From Lepas anatifera (taxonomy: Eukaryota > Arthropoda > Thecostraca > Lepadidae), in NCBI GenBank assembly GCA_034440635.1, contig JAOTON010000896.1, positions 1,805,001-1,869,000 of the forward strand: 64,000 nt of DNA, in the 5' to 3' direction. Below the pieces are notes generated by a model. It made no database searches. It saw only the letters and a program-made list of their open reading frames with translations, and was not told where the DNA came from. The position numbers and the translations under genes are program-made. Shown in pieces: positions 11,312 through 22,559 of this stretch (within the stretch, counting starts at the first letter, position 1; each line of letters opens with the position of its first letter).

Positions 11312-12700
11312 CCCTCAGGGATGGCCTCAGTGTCAAGGGACTTCCTGAAAAGGAGAGACAAGGGAACACAGAGGGATCCAGCTGCCTCATTCAGTATGCG
11401 GGGATGAACAAGATCAGGTCCAGGGGAGCTGGAAGTTCGAAGAGATGTAAGTTTGGAAAACACTGTGGGGGGTGAAATGGGAATGTCCTCCAGAAAATGT
11501 CCAAGACAGCGGAACTTAAGTCAACTTAGGTGCAAACTTAGGAAGTTCTGTGTATCCTCTGAAGTGAAAACCTTTGCATAGAAATCGTTTAAGATTTTAG
11601 CCTTTTCACCAGCATCAGATTCAAGTTCACCATTATTATTCCATAGGTCTTCTACTTTAGAGACAGTTTTCAGCCTTGATCCTGCATAGCTCCAGAAGCC
11701 CTTAGGATTTGTTTTGATGCTGGTTACCAAGCCCTGCTCAAAGTCTCTCTGAAGCTTCCGGGTTAGAGTACGCATTTCATTTTGGCATACCTGGAAACGG
11801 GCAAGATCAATCGCGTCTTTAGTGCGGTGGTATGTTCGTGCCAGGTCATTTTTCTTTTGCTTGAGTCTCATGGCTGCCCTAGTGATGTAAATATTCTTAC
11901 GGATGACCCTGATTCTCGTTTTGGGAATGCATTTATCAACAGCCTCATTGAGGTTATTTATAAAAAAATTATAAGATTCTTCTAAGCTAAGGCCGTCCAT
12001 GGCAGTCCAATCGATGTCATGGATAATCTTACTCAACTGTTCAAAGTTTCAACGACTAAAGCTGAGTTTGGATACCCTGGTCCAGTATTCTCTCCACATA
12101 GCATTTGACATTAAACTAGAGAAGTAAATGGTCACTTAAACCAATACTTGGAAAGTGTTCTGTGTTAGCATACCATCTTTGTCTGTGAACAAGAGGTCGA
12201 GAATGTTAGCCTGCTGGCCATGATGGTGACATGTGGGTTTCTGAAGATGTTGGAAGAGGAAAAAGTCATGCATGATGTCAATGAGACTGCGCTAAGGGTG
12301 GCCTAGGGAGGCTGTGGAGAATTCAGCAGACCAGTCATTTGTGGGAAGTTGAAATCCTGGAGACCAGAAGATGTGAAGGTGAGAAAACCTTAGCTAGTGT
12401 GATAATATCACAAAAATCACTCATGTTTCTATGGCTGTCCCCACTTGAGCTTCTGTAAAGGCAGCCCAGGAGCAGAAAACCGTGCCTGTTGAGCCTAATT
12501 TTAACCCTTAAGTGCTCAATTGAGTATGTACCAGGAATGGGTACCATTGATGACCAGAGGTTATTCCTGACATAAATGGATATTCCTTGTTCACCTGTAC
12601 AGCCAAGGTTACTAGGAGGTTGAGCCCCATAAAGTAGAAGATAGCTGCAGCCAACATAAAACACACTCTTCACTACATTAAATTCCAAACCCAGAAGAGG

Positions 12701-14790
12701 TTGGAAACCTACAAGATCTGTATGGAGGAAGGCAGAATGTGAATGTAGTCAAATATCTTATACATATATGAAAAGGTGAATCTTTGACAGACATAACTTT
12801 TAGATAGCATAGTGTCATTCTGTTCTTTGAGTGGCTGGTGTCAACATTTTTATGTCCCAGCCGTTCCAGTAAAAAAAAAAACAGGGGAACATTTAGGCAA
12901 ACAAGTACCATGCCTTGTTCCTCAATGCATAATGGTTTGAATGTGATGAGCCCATGCAGTTTTATGCATGAACTACACAAGGGATCTGAAAAATGTGTTT
13001 ACTTCATTTGGAAGGCTAACAGTACATATCTGAGACATAGCAAACCAGTTTAATTCACAATTTCCAAAGTATATATTCCTCAAAAAGACCCAGCTGTGAT
13101 GTGCTTATCATAAATGAGGGCTGGGTTTTAAGTGAAAATTAGCAGCAAATATGTAGGTAGGCAGGTTCATGTCGGTAATGTCTAACATTTTTTTCTCAGA
13201 CAGACTCACACTTACCCTGGCCAAGCACCGACAAATACAAATTTGAGCTACAAACTGCCCCTGTTACACAAGTATATAAAAATATTTCACACAAATGCTT
13301 CCATGAAAAGGCTGAAAAATGTATATAAGTTGACATATAAAAACACAGCAATACTTCAAAATCCATAAGGTTCAGAATTACAGACCTAGCAAGATAGATA
13401 AGTTATTCCAATAGAGCAATATCCATGGAACTTTGTCATTCAGCATAAGTGAGAAACAACAAATATAGGACAAGTGGAGAGTGGATTAAGACCAAGCAAA
13501 TGTATTTAAGGACTAACTTGAGTTTGAACAAAGGAGGCACTAAGCTACTGAATTACTTGAAATTTAACTGTAATGAGAAAATAAATTAAAACTATGAATC
13601 TTGGGTATTCACACAGCAATGTTCAGCAGTGTTCAAGTTCTGAGAATTTTTATTAGTTCTTATTCATTCCTCTTGATCAAAGTAATATCCTATTCCTAGA
13701 GAAAAATCAATTAAGTTGGTCCAACCACCCCAATGACTGCACTCAAGATTGTTCATTACATGCCAGGGTATCAATACAGCATGCATCTCCTCGGTCTGCC
13801 TACCCGTAACCTGCAGTAAAGGATGCAAAATCCTACCATAGAGAGTTGGTAATATTCTGCAAGCTCAACCAGAAATAAAGTTTAAGTGGATGTGCATGAA
13901 AGCTGGTCTGGGAAGCAGAATTAGGAAAATTCAGATCAAGTTACCTTGAGTAATAGTATATAGCCTAGGTACTGAATTAAAGTACATTTTTGCAGCAGTT
14001 GATGCCAAACCGACAGATGTTGGACTAGTCTGGGAAACCTGCTTCCCGAAAATTTTAAGGTTTCATAGACATAATTTGGTGCCTAAGCGTTAAAATAGGT
14101 GCGGGGCATCCATAACTGGGAACTAAGGAGTATCTTTCTTCAGGCTAGCTCTTTCCATATAATGATTAAGATTAGTGACAGAAAACATGGGCATTGGAGA
14201 GCAAGAAGTCCCTACCTATATCTCATGCTCATGCACCTGTCGCTATCAACCTAGTACCTGGGTACCTGTTAAGGCCACACAAGCCTAGCTAAAATGTTTC
14301 ATATTGTCACCACTGACCCTCTCATGATGTCATAAATGTCTTTAAATAATACCTCATACTAGCATTCCAGATATAGGTATACCTATTTATTCTAATAGGT
14401 AGTTAAGGGTCTCTGAATACCTACCTTGACCAATTTGACAGAAGTCTTCGGAAGTGCCTAGGATCAAGTCAGTTACTGAAAACCCAGTGCAAATTTGTAA
14501 TAAATAAATTGTCTATGACACTTAAAGCACAAACATCATGAACAATTTCATTTACACCCTGAAAAGCCTTTCACAATACGTCCCCGTTCACAATAACGGC
14601 TCCGTCCACCAAATAGGTACTAAGTGATATTCATGTCAATAAAAAGACACCTTACGAAAAACGAGTAGACCTACCCAATTTGCTGGAAAACGTGTCCATG
14701 ATGAAACTAAACATCACTCAAGATTCAGTTCAAAATACATTTATTATCTGCCAGGGATAACTACGACAGTCCACACCCTCACCACCCCAT
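12701..14790. other. AT-rich DNA, no gene seen
   Basis: Repeated short motifs (TAGGTACCT, ACCTACCT) and many in-frame stops; a poly-A run near 12869. No RNA gene, splice-flanked exon or transposon terminus is visible. It may be intron if the gene with exons at 9434-7948 starts near 14.8-14.9 kb. Confidence 0.4.
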
Positions 14791-14795
14791 CTCAC

Positions 14796-14950
14796 CGACT
14801 GATGTTGACGTCAATCGAGTTGTTGTTCACGGTACTCTTCAAGCTTGAGACGGGACTTCGGGCATGAAAATCCAGCGCGCTCAACGCTATCGTCCGAAGA
14901 CCGTCGACAATTACTTTCTGGTTGCGTCATGTACGGCAACGTTGAGATAT
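14796..14950 (-). promoter_or_regulatory. Possible first exon/promoter with a CRE
   Basis: A small CpG-rich island in AT-rich DNA. It holds a perfect palindromic CRE, TGACGTCA, at 14806-14813, and on the minus strand a donor-like AGTCG|GTGAGA after 14796. This is the structure expected for a short untranslated first exon, and the next minus-strand acceptor with a start codon is at 9434. The link to that gene is inference only. Confidence 0.3.
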
Positions 14951-14999
14951 AAAACAGTACTAAATACATTTTAGTATTTATGCATTTACAATTCCTAAG

Positions 15000-16620
15000 C
15001 ACTTCAGATTTCAAAGAAATTATAGCTGTTTTGAGCAATTATATTTAATTAATTATTTGTGATATTTAATTCAGATGTATAAAAATTATTAATTACTTAC
15101 TTTCTGAAAACATAAAGATAAAACGAATTATTCAGTGGCGAGCCAAGGTAGCGAGCCAAGTCGAGCACTGGGTGGCCAAGGGGGAAGTGGTCGACTCACG
15201 GTTAGTAGAGACTGGGCCGAAATTTTCCAAAGAAAACTGCCCCTCAGTGTTTTCTATTCCCTCTGCCATGTTTTGACCTCCAAATCAAGGCCACCATGTC
15301 ATGTCAGACTCCTCTCCCTAGAGCGAGAGCTGGTCCATGGTCTGACATCACATGGGCATGAAGGAATTTTTATTCCGTTGGGTGTATGAAAAATAATTCG
15401 CATTTTGTGATACTTTTTGCTAATGTGAGGTACAAAATCAATCAAAATATGTTTCAAATGCTTAAATTAAGCATTGCTTTTAAACAGTTACCTTTTTGGA
15501 ACATTTTTAAAATAGTATTGATTGATACGTCTCGGAGCCAGGCGCAGATGATGTCATAATGGCGAGAAGGAGTCTCTCCTAAACGTACCTTTAAATAAAC
15601 GGTATCTTGAAATCATGCATCTTCATGAGCGCCGTAGTTAGCGCGTGAGTCTAGCTTGCCCTATTAGTATGTATTGATAGTGTATTTATGCCCATGTACT
15701 GGTTTATAGCTGTCTTTTTACTGTTTATTCAACGTGGAGGATCGCGTGTATGTGGTCGTTGAGGATGAGATGCACCTTACCTTAGATACCTTAGACGTGC
15801 GGGTCTTTATGAGGCACTCTTAGGTGAGAATATTCAAAATATTGTTAAGCATATTTTTTCTAATTATAAGCCTGATATTGTTACTTATTATATGAAAATA
15901 CTTCCAATAAACAATTTTTATAAGCATAAGCTCAGGCCCCTGATGTTGGTTGTGTGAGATCCTGTCCATCCAGAATGGTGAGGATTTTCTCCTTCCCTTC
16001 TTGACATGTTCTTAAGATTTCCAGATCTGATGATGGTTTAGAAAGATAAACAGAAAGTGAACCTTATTCCTCCCCTCTTCTGCAAGAGGTTAGCCCAAGT
16101 AAGTGAAATTGTTTTTCTATGCCACTTCAACCAACCTTCCTCAATGTTTTGGAGGCAGATTTGGTGAATCTGGGATCTTTTTAGATTCTGGCATTCTGTG
16201 CTCCATAATTTTTTTCTAGAGGGGCTGCTGGAACAGCCCTTATGGCTATGTGGAACATGAGGTGCAGACGACACATGGAAAATTATTTTTTTGTGCACCA
16301 ACCACAAAAAACCAAAGTGTGCAGGTGACATGGGTTTGCTAAGTTAGAATAAAATTGTTGTTATTTAGAATTTAAAGATATGTCCATGCCATAAGCAATG
16401 CTTACTTTGTATGCATACTTAAGAAAGTGCTGCCTGCAGTCCAGTCTGCAAATATGGCAGCAGGCCAGACGAGTTGCACCAGCCTTCTAAAATTCTCGCA
16501 CTGCCAGCCACCAGAAATTCACACCAACCTGTCATATTACCAGGGAAAAAACATGCCCATTTCTACCCACACAATGCAATACTGCCTCTCTTATTAGTTA
16601 ATTAAGGACTTTTTCTAAGG
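15000..16620. other. No gene seen
   Basis: AT-rich. CAGTGGCGAGCCA at 15134-15146 resembles a hAT-like left terminus but has no partner. Open frames here are short and lack domains. Confidence 0.35.
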
Positions 16621-16627
16621 CCCCCTT

Positions 16628-17491
16628 GTGTGTCTTTATAACCATTCAGTCATTATTTGTTTGGTTTCCAGTGTCACCTTCCTTGCACCAGTCTCACAAA
16701 TTCGCACCAGGTTGATAAAATTTGCACCACTTGTTCCTGTCTCCAAGGGCACTCGCACCGACGAGATCTCATCAAAGGTGCCATACTTTGCACACTGGCC
16801 TGCAGTTCATTTATCCGTCAGCCAATGGACCCTGTGTCCTTACAGCGTATTTACTTCCCCTCCCTGTGCCACGCCAACAGTTGCACTCGTGCGTTCCCCA
16901 GTCGCTGCTGTGCTTGTGCACTCTCTTACAATACAATATCGCAAACGTGCTTACCGCCCGATCCAGTCGCCCGAATCAACGAGATATTTGAGCTCGACCA
17001 TTAGGTGCGCCATCTATACGCGTCGGTCGTCGGCCTCCTGCGCTCCATCCGTGGCTCGCTTGTCCATGCCCCCCTCCCCCCAGGTGCGCCGGTCGTCGGC
17101 CTGCTGCACTCCGTCCGTGGCTCGCTTGTCCGTTGCCCTGCCCCCCCTCCACAGTACATGCCCGCGGCTCTGCGCCCGTCTTCTCGAAGCCCTTTCACGC
17201 GGCTACCGTCCCACTCACCCTGGCATGCTCCGTCCAGAAATCGCTTTCCAGCTTTTTTTCTCTTTCTTGAATCCTCGTGTATTTCTGCACGCTCCCATCT
17301 TTGTATTCCGGCGTTCCTCATTTTCTTTCCATCCTGTCAAGTATTCTGAAATGAATTGTGTATGGGATGTTTGTTGCGTACCTGAATACATGTGTGGAAG
17401 CAAAAGTGGGTGGTGGCAGAATGAAAGCACCGGCTTCAGCACTGGCCACCTGCTGGTCCGGCATCTGCCCAACAAAACATATTGTGGATAA
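16628..17491 (+). other. Unassigned 287-codon open frame
   Basis: A long open frame (Cys/Ser/Pro/Arg-rich) with no recognisable domain. Overlapping frames are open on both strands, which points to base composition rather than selection. It contains a 66-base tandem duplication at about 17025-17150 that preserves the frame. No splice signals or upstream promoter single it out. Probably not a gene. Confidence 0.25.
17022..17150. repeat. 66-bp imperfect tandem duplication
   Basis: GGTCGTCGGCCT at 17025 recurs at 17091, followed in both units by a shared CCGTGGCTCGCTTGTCC and a C-run. Confidence 0.7.
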
Positions 17492-17499
17492 CGTTATAC

Positions 17500-18184
17500 G
17501 AGTATTCTTGGGAAAAGGGTACCTGGTCCCTTCACTTTTCACGAAATTTTCCCAAATTCAGTAAGATTTGGAAAAGTGGTGAGTTGTGTGACCAGTTTGC
17601 GCGGGTGCTAACAAGGAGTCCAATTCCGATAAGTTTTTGTTTAAAAGAGGAAAGTGCTCTGTCTGCATCAGGTTGAAGACGGGCTTGTAATGCCCTTGTA
17701 TTGCCCTTGTAATGTCCCCTCGCTTTTTTAACGGCTGCAATGTGTATGGATAAAGTAATAAACTTGGATGCCAGTGTGTGCCCTAGATGCTCAGTTTTTT
17801 TAACACAGCCCATTGGAGTAGGACAGGAAGCTCATGGGGTGTCTAGTCCTAGATGCCATTATTTTATGACTTTTGAAATAATTAACAATATGTCCAAGAT
17901 CAGTATATGTGTAGGTCCAAGTCTTCACTCTATGTAGGTATTTACAAGTCTATTTTCTGGTAATGTGAACCATTTTCCAGTTTTGTCATTGCTTAGTCGA
18001 CTATGGGATTGAACTTAGATATATCTATGGCATAGCTATTTATCAATGAACGACTGCCCTCTGGGCAACCACCTTCTGCATATGGTGGGGATGAAATGTG
18101 GTGTCTTATAGTAACCAACTTTATATACTCTGGTTCATGGCTTTGGTGAATGAAATTAATGAAAGTTTTAGTGCTACGCAAAGC
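17500..18184. other. No gene seen
   Basis: AT-rich sequence up to the Penelope-like 3' end. No coding exon or repeat boundary recognised. Confidence 0.35.
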
Positions 18185-19310
18185 CAAATGTTGTATTTGT
18201 TATACGACCGGTTTCGGGGCCATCTCGGTCCCATTATCAAGTAAAAAAGAACCAGATACAATCACACGGACTACATAGTTATATAAAACGCATTTCGGTG
18301 AACTCGATGGAACAATCTTTGTCGTGCTACTAGTTGTTTAAATATTCAACATCATGCCGCGTGAGTGTTTTCCTCCATGATCCTCATTGTCGCTTGAGCA
18401 GGTCGAGCCAGCCTTGGTACAATACGTATTTGCCTATATTTCTATTTAGTTTTTCTCTTGCTGTTGTTTGAATTTGGATGGCTTCTTTAATTTGGCGTTG
18501 TTTTGTTCTGGATTCGAAAGTGATCACTTTTGCGTCCCAATCAATTGTGTGTCCGGTTTTGTACGAATGTTCGGCTGTGGCTTCTGGTTGTCGGTCGGTT
18601 AGGGTCATCTGCCTCAGGGCTTTTAGAGACTTAATGTTCAGCAGTCCTAACCGACATCATTCTCCCGCTTTCTCCTATATAAATTTTGCTGCAATCCGTG
18701 CACTCCATTTTGGTAGATGGGGCCAGGTCTCTTCGCAAATGGAATTTTGTCCTTGGGTTTAACCAAAAGTTGCCCGAGAGTTTTTGCGGTTTAAAGTAGG
18801 TTCTAATCTTGTATTTTGCGCACACTCTTCTTATCTGTTCCGATGTTCCTTCTTGATATGGTATTACAAGGGTCTTCATACGTTCTTCAGCGATGGTGGC
18901 TTGGGTGTCTGGTTTTTCATGATTAGGTCCATTGCGTCTCTTAACCTTCTTAATTTGTGAGTTCACGAAATCTTCTGGATAGCTATTATCCTCCAGCATA
19001 GATCTGATGTTTTTGAGCTCTGTCTCACATGCTGTCACCTCTTCGCAGACGTTGAAAGCCCGCTGGGCTAGCGTTTGCACGACCGCTCTTTTGTGAGCCT
19101 GTGGATGGTGGCTCGGGTAGTTTAAGTATTGACCGCTTGTAGTCGTTTTGTAGTAAACGTCCGTTGTAATGCGTCCTTGCGGTGAACGGGATAGAGTCAT
19201 GTCCAAGAAGGGCAGCTTTCCTTCCTTTTCCGTTTCCAACGTGAACTTTATGGATGGATAAAAGGAATTCAGGTGTTTAAGAAAGGTTCGATATCTCGCG
19301 GGCATCGGCT
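18185..19310 (-). mobile_element. Penelope-like element, 5'-truncated copy (-)
   Basis: Encodes the end of a Penelope-type protein: the thumb region (KLPFLDMTLSR, then YYKTTTSGQYLNY and SHHPQAHKRAVVQTLAQRA), the CTDCSKIYIGESGR block typical of the GIY-YIG endonuclease, and downstream a frame with GHTIDWDAKVITF ending near 18384. The reverse transcriptase catalytic core is absent. A one-base frameshift sits directly after RTAEH, and a second lies before the GIY-YIG domain. The 3' end (about 18200-18250) holds a hammerhead-like motif. It forms a palindrome with the copy to its right. Confidence 0.8.
18202..18250 (-). ncRNA. Hammerhead-ribozyme-like motif (degraded)
   Basis: Minus strand, read 5' to 3': TTTTTAC, core TTGATAA, a stem built from GGGACC and GGCCCC, then CGAAAC, a two-base-pair stem III and GGTC followed by GTATAA. 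GTATAA can pair with TTTTTAC as stem I. The order matches type I hammerheads known from Penelope-like pseudo-LTRs. The conserved CUGAUGA core reads TTGATAA, so the catalytic G is changed and activity is doubtful. Confidence 0.45.
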
Positions 19311-19331
19311 TTTTGTGGCTTCGGAACTTTT

Positions 19332-19462
19332 GGATGGATAAAAGGAATTCAGGTGTTTAAGAAAAGGTTCGATATCTCCAGCGGGCATCGAAGCGAGTAT
19401 ATATCATCGAAGCTGGAGATATCGAACCTTTTCTTAAACACCTGAATTCCTTTTATCCATCC
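19332..19462. repeat. Palindrome centre of the Penelope pair
   Basis: Perfect 51-bp arms (19332-19382 and 19412-19462) flank a 29-base spacer. The left arm sequence is also tandemly repeated, with small changes, at about 19250-19308. This is the head-to-head junction of the two truncated copies, with their 3' ends facing outward. Confidence 0.9.
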
Positions 19463-20540
19463 ATAAAGTTCACGGTGGAAACGGAAAAGGAAGGAAAGCT
19501 GCCCTTCTTGGACATGACTCTATCCCGTTCACCGCAAGGACGCATTACAACGGACGTTTACTACAAAACGACTACAAGCGGTCAATACTTAAACTACCTA
19601 AGCCACCATCCACAGGCTCACAAAAGAGCGGTCGTGCAAACGCTAGCCCAGCGGGCTTTCAACGTCTGCGAAGAGGTGACAGCATGTGAGACAGAGCTCA
19701 AAAACATCAGATCTATGCTGGAGGATAATAGCTATCCAGAAGATTTCGTGAACTCACAAATTAAGAGAGTTAAGAGACGCAATGGACCTAATCATGAAAA
19801 ACCAGACACCCAAGCCACCATCGCTGAAGAACTTATGAAGACCCTTGTAAAACCATATCAAGAAGGAACATCGGAACAGATAAGAAGAGTGTGCGCAAAA
19901 TACAAGATTAGAACCTACTTCAAACCGCAAAAAAAACTCAGGCAACTTTTGGTTAAACCTAAGGACAAAATTCCATTTGCGAAGAGACCTGGCCCCATCT
20001 ACCAAATGGAGTGCACGGATTGCAGCAAAATTTATATAGGAGAAAGCGGGAGAATGATGTCGGTTAGGACTGCTGAACATTAAGTCTCTAAAAGCCCTGA
20101 GGCAGATGACCCTAACCGACCGACAACCAGAAGCCACAGCCGAACATTCGTACGAAACCGGACACACAATTGATTGGGACGCAAAAGTGATCACTTCGAA
20201 TCCAGAACAAAACAACGCCAAATTAAAGGAGCCATCCAAATTCAAACAACAGCAAGAGAAAAACTAAATAGAAATATAGGCAAATACGTATTGTACCAAG
20301 GCTGGCTCGACCTGCTCAAGCGACAATGAGGATCATGGAGGAAAACACTCACGCGTCATGATGTTGAATATTTAAACAACTAGTAGCACGACAAAGATTG
20401 TTCCATCGAGTTTACCGAAATGCGTTTTATATGACTATGTAGTCTGTGTGATTGTATCTTGTTCTTTTTTACTTTATAATGAGACCGAGATGGCCCCGAA
20501 ACCGGTCGTATAAAAAATACAAACTTTGGCTTTGCGTAGC
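19450..20540 (+). mobile_element. Penelope-like element, 5'-truncated copy (+)
   Basis: The near-identical partner of the minus copy. An open frame 19475-20083 covers the thumb segment, a basic linker (KIRTYFKPQKKLRQLLVKPK) and CTDCSKIYIGESGR. It stops after RTAEH at the same one-base frameshift as the other copy, and coding continues in another frame from about 20086. Beyond GIY-YIG it has further decay. The 3' end at 20469-20512 carries a second hammerhead-like motif. Sharing the same frameshift means the pair arose from an already defective copy or from a defective source. Confidence 0.8.
20469..20512 (+). ncRNA. Second hammerhead-like motif (degraded)
   Basis: Same layout as the minus-strand motif at 18250-18202: TTTTTAC, then core TTTATAA, a stem with GAGACC/GGCCCC, CGAAAC, GGTC and GTATAA. 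The core has one more change than the other copy. Likely an inactive relic of the Penelope pseudo-LTR ribozyme. Confidence 0.4.
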
Positions 20541-20544
20541 ACTA

Positions 20545-21460
20545 AAACTTTCAGTAACAGCTTTATATAGTTTTAGGGCGTCCCTGGGTACAGTGCATCC
20601 AAAGAATGAACTAGTACCTTTGTATTAATCATCATGCTGTCGTCATATTCCCGGGACCTAGGTATGGACCTACAGGTATGCCATGATATGTACGGCCTAA
20701 TGATAATGAAAATGTGTGTATCTCTGCTCCAGAGCTGTGAGCTGTGCTCAGTCTGTAACGCACTAAAGGGAATGTGGCACCTTTGTGCGATTCCAGACTG
20801 TGTTGATTTTAGGAGCAATCCTTGTTAAAAACAATGGATTTGATCGTGTTTCTGCTGCAAGATGGTTGATAAGCCCTAATATTTCGTTATTTCCTCTGTT
20901 ACCAATAAAAAGTCCCAAAATTAGTGCGACATAAAACCCTTGTATGAACTGACAATTTGCCAGGTTGAACCTGTTTTATTTGTGCCAAAAATGAATGTGG
21001 ATATAAAGGAAGCTTTTTGGGTAAAGAATGGAACATAGGGGACCCGAATTGATATGTATAAGTTTATTTTTCTTCCCTTTTGATATGCTAAAATACATTT
21101 CACGTTTCAAAATAGTCCATCAAGCAAGTTGTACCCATTTATAATCGACAGGAGCAAAGTCATGATAAGTACGTGGATTTTAAAGATGTCAGCCCAGCAC
21201 GCCCAGTGGGGCCTGAACATTAGTCCAGTCAAGTTTTTAGATTTAACGTGAAGAACCTCCACATAACCTCTACATCTTCTTCACTTTCCTAAGATCGCCT
21301 CATAGCTCGTAACCACCAGGGGAGGGTGGGGCGATAGGGGGTGATTTCTTATCCGCGAACGGTAAGATCTGGGAAAAATGAAATATCGATCAAGTTATTT
21401 CTCGACATGCTCTATCGCATGGCTATCTCACAGTCCAAGTCCGATTTTGAAGATGTTCCA
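20545..21460. other. No gene seen; upstream region of FANCF-like gene
   Basis: AT-rich to about 21270, then mixed composition approaching the gene. ACCCACAG at about 21526-21533 could be a 3' splice site for a 5'-untranslated exon. No TATA box or other promoter motif that I would defend. Confidence 0.3.
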
Positions 21461-21552
21461 TTTAAATGTTCGAGCTTCTACAATACTGTTCGGTATGTCT
21501 GACGTCTGACCAGGCGTGCCCCGCTGTACCCACAGTGGCGCCTCAGCTAGCG

Positions 21553-22554
21553 ATGGGGGCGCGGGCCGCTCTGGAGAACGTGCGCTATTTCCTCTTCCAG
21601 CTGATGCCGCGCGCTGAGTGCGGAGCCCCCTGGACGCGGGCCGACCTGGACTCAGCTCTGATGTGGGCTGACTACTGTCAGCGGGCGGCGCTGGCCGCCG
21701 TCGGCACTGCCGCCGAAGCCGCTCTGACAGAGTTCCTACAGAAAACGGGCCAGCACCGACCTGACTTGGACGTCAGCGCACTGTGCCGTTCCCGCCGCCT
21801 GCTACTGATGGCCCTCCTGCAGAACCACCGGCTCACGGACGCCGTCACCCGCTCCGTGATCGCTGAGCTGCGCCAGCTCGGTGCGCTGGACGCTGTTGTG
21901 GCGGAGCTGGCACAGCTGAAGCAGGCCTACCAACAGCTGACCGCTCTGATTCGACGTGGTGGCACTGATCGGCGCCGCCAGAGGGCGCTGCTCGGGCGGC
22001 GGTACCTGGCCGATGAGCGGCGCCGCGGCGACCGCAGCGCCGCCTGGCTGAGAGAGAAGGTAGCGGAGCTAGCGTCGGGCCCCGGCGGAGCGGTCCAGGT
22101 GGCGCTGGCGCTAACCGCAGCGACTGACGATCCGGAGCCGGCGGTGGACGCTGCGCTGACGGAGGAACTGGTGCAGATGGAGGGTGACTGGGCGCGGCAG
22201 ATTGACGAGGAGGACCGGCGCCGGCTGCTGGCTCAGCCCGGCCTCACTGGTGCTCTACTGGACGCGGTCCGGGAACACACTCAGCTTCCGGAGGCAGACA
22301 CGGTGGGCACCGAGTCCAGCGGCGTGGACGTGACGCCCTCGGAGGACCCTGGGCGAGGCGGTGGTGCGCTGCTGCTGGAGGCGGCCCGCCGGGATGCCTC
22401 CGGCCGTTTTCGCTGCCGGCTGCACGCGCGGCTCTCAGCTGGTGGGGAGAGGTCCCGCCGCCAACGAACCCAGCTGGTGGCCCAAATGCCTGGGTTCAGA
22501 CTGCGCTGCTCGAGCGATAGTGATAGTGGTGGGGAAGCTGCGGCTATGGGATGA
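21553..22554 (+). CDS. FANCF: FANCF-like Fanconi anaemia core-complex protein
   Basis: Single-exon frame, markedly GC-rich in AT-rich surroundings. I chose the ATG at 21553 (MGARAALENVRYFLFQLM); an in-frame ATG at 21466 is possible. From 21553 it encodes 333 residues, almost all predicted helical. Order of resemblance to vertebrate FANCF (374 residues, also intronless): W.RADLDSALMWADY matches its W-P-A-T-V-x-x-ALQWARY region; LLLMALLQNHRLTDA matches its LLENRALGDA helix at similar spacing; VQVALALTAA matches a helix further on. FANCF is an adaptor linking FANCC/E to FANCA/G/M in the nuclear complex that monoubiquitinates FANCD2 at DNA crosslinks. The C-terminus is Ser/Arg-rich and unlike FANCF. 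Identity rests on recalled similarity, not a search. AATAAG at about 22665 is a weak polyadenylation candidate. Confidence 0.5.
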   Translation: MGARAALENVRYFLFQLMPRAECGAPWTRADLDSALMWADYCQRAALAAVGTAAEAALTEFLQKTGQHRPDLDVSALCRSRRLLLMALLQNHRLTDAVTRSVIAELRQLGALDAVVAELAQLKQAYQQLTALIRRGGTDRRRQRALLGRRYLADERRRGDRSAAWLREKVAELASGPGGAVQVALALTAATDDPEPAVDAALTEELVQMEGDWARQIDEEDRRRLLAQPGLTGALLDAVREHTQLPEADTVGTESSGVDVTPSEDPGRGGGALLLEAARRDASGRFRCRLHARLSAGGERSRRQRTQLVAQMPGFRLRCSSDSDSGGEAAAMG

Positions 22555-22559
22555 ATTTA

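Larger units (their letters stand above)
9866..12700 (-). mobile_element. APE-type LINE (CR1/Jockey-like), decayed
   Basis: Minus-strand non-LTR retrotransposon. In element order (high to low coordinate) it holds endonuclease remnants (DFNFP at 12356-12342, matching the GDFN catalytic motif), a linker (12036-11521), the reverse transcriptase fingers and palm (PVSLTSIPCKVLES in 11304-11029; VPQGSVLGPILFLLFINDL; catalytic FADD at 10864-10853) and the C-terminal domain (10692-10039). Several frameshifts and stops split it, so it is inactive. The 3' end is marked by three TATAGG hexamers at about 9886-9868, like the short tandem tails of many LINEs. It lies 5' of the acidic-protein exons, possibly in that gene's first intron. 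Confidence 0.85.

Noticed and set aside
15134..15146. CAGTGGCGAGCCA as a hAT-like left terminus
   Set aside because: No matching right terminus or 8-bp duplication was found nearby.
16628..17491. 287-codon frame as a protein-coding gene
   Set aside because: No domain, several overlapping open frames on both strands, and an internal tandem duplication; kept only as an unassigned ORF.
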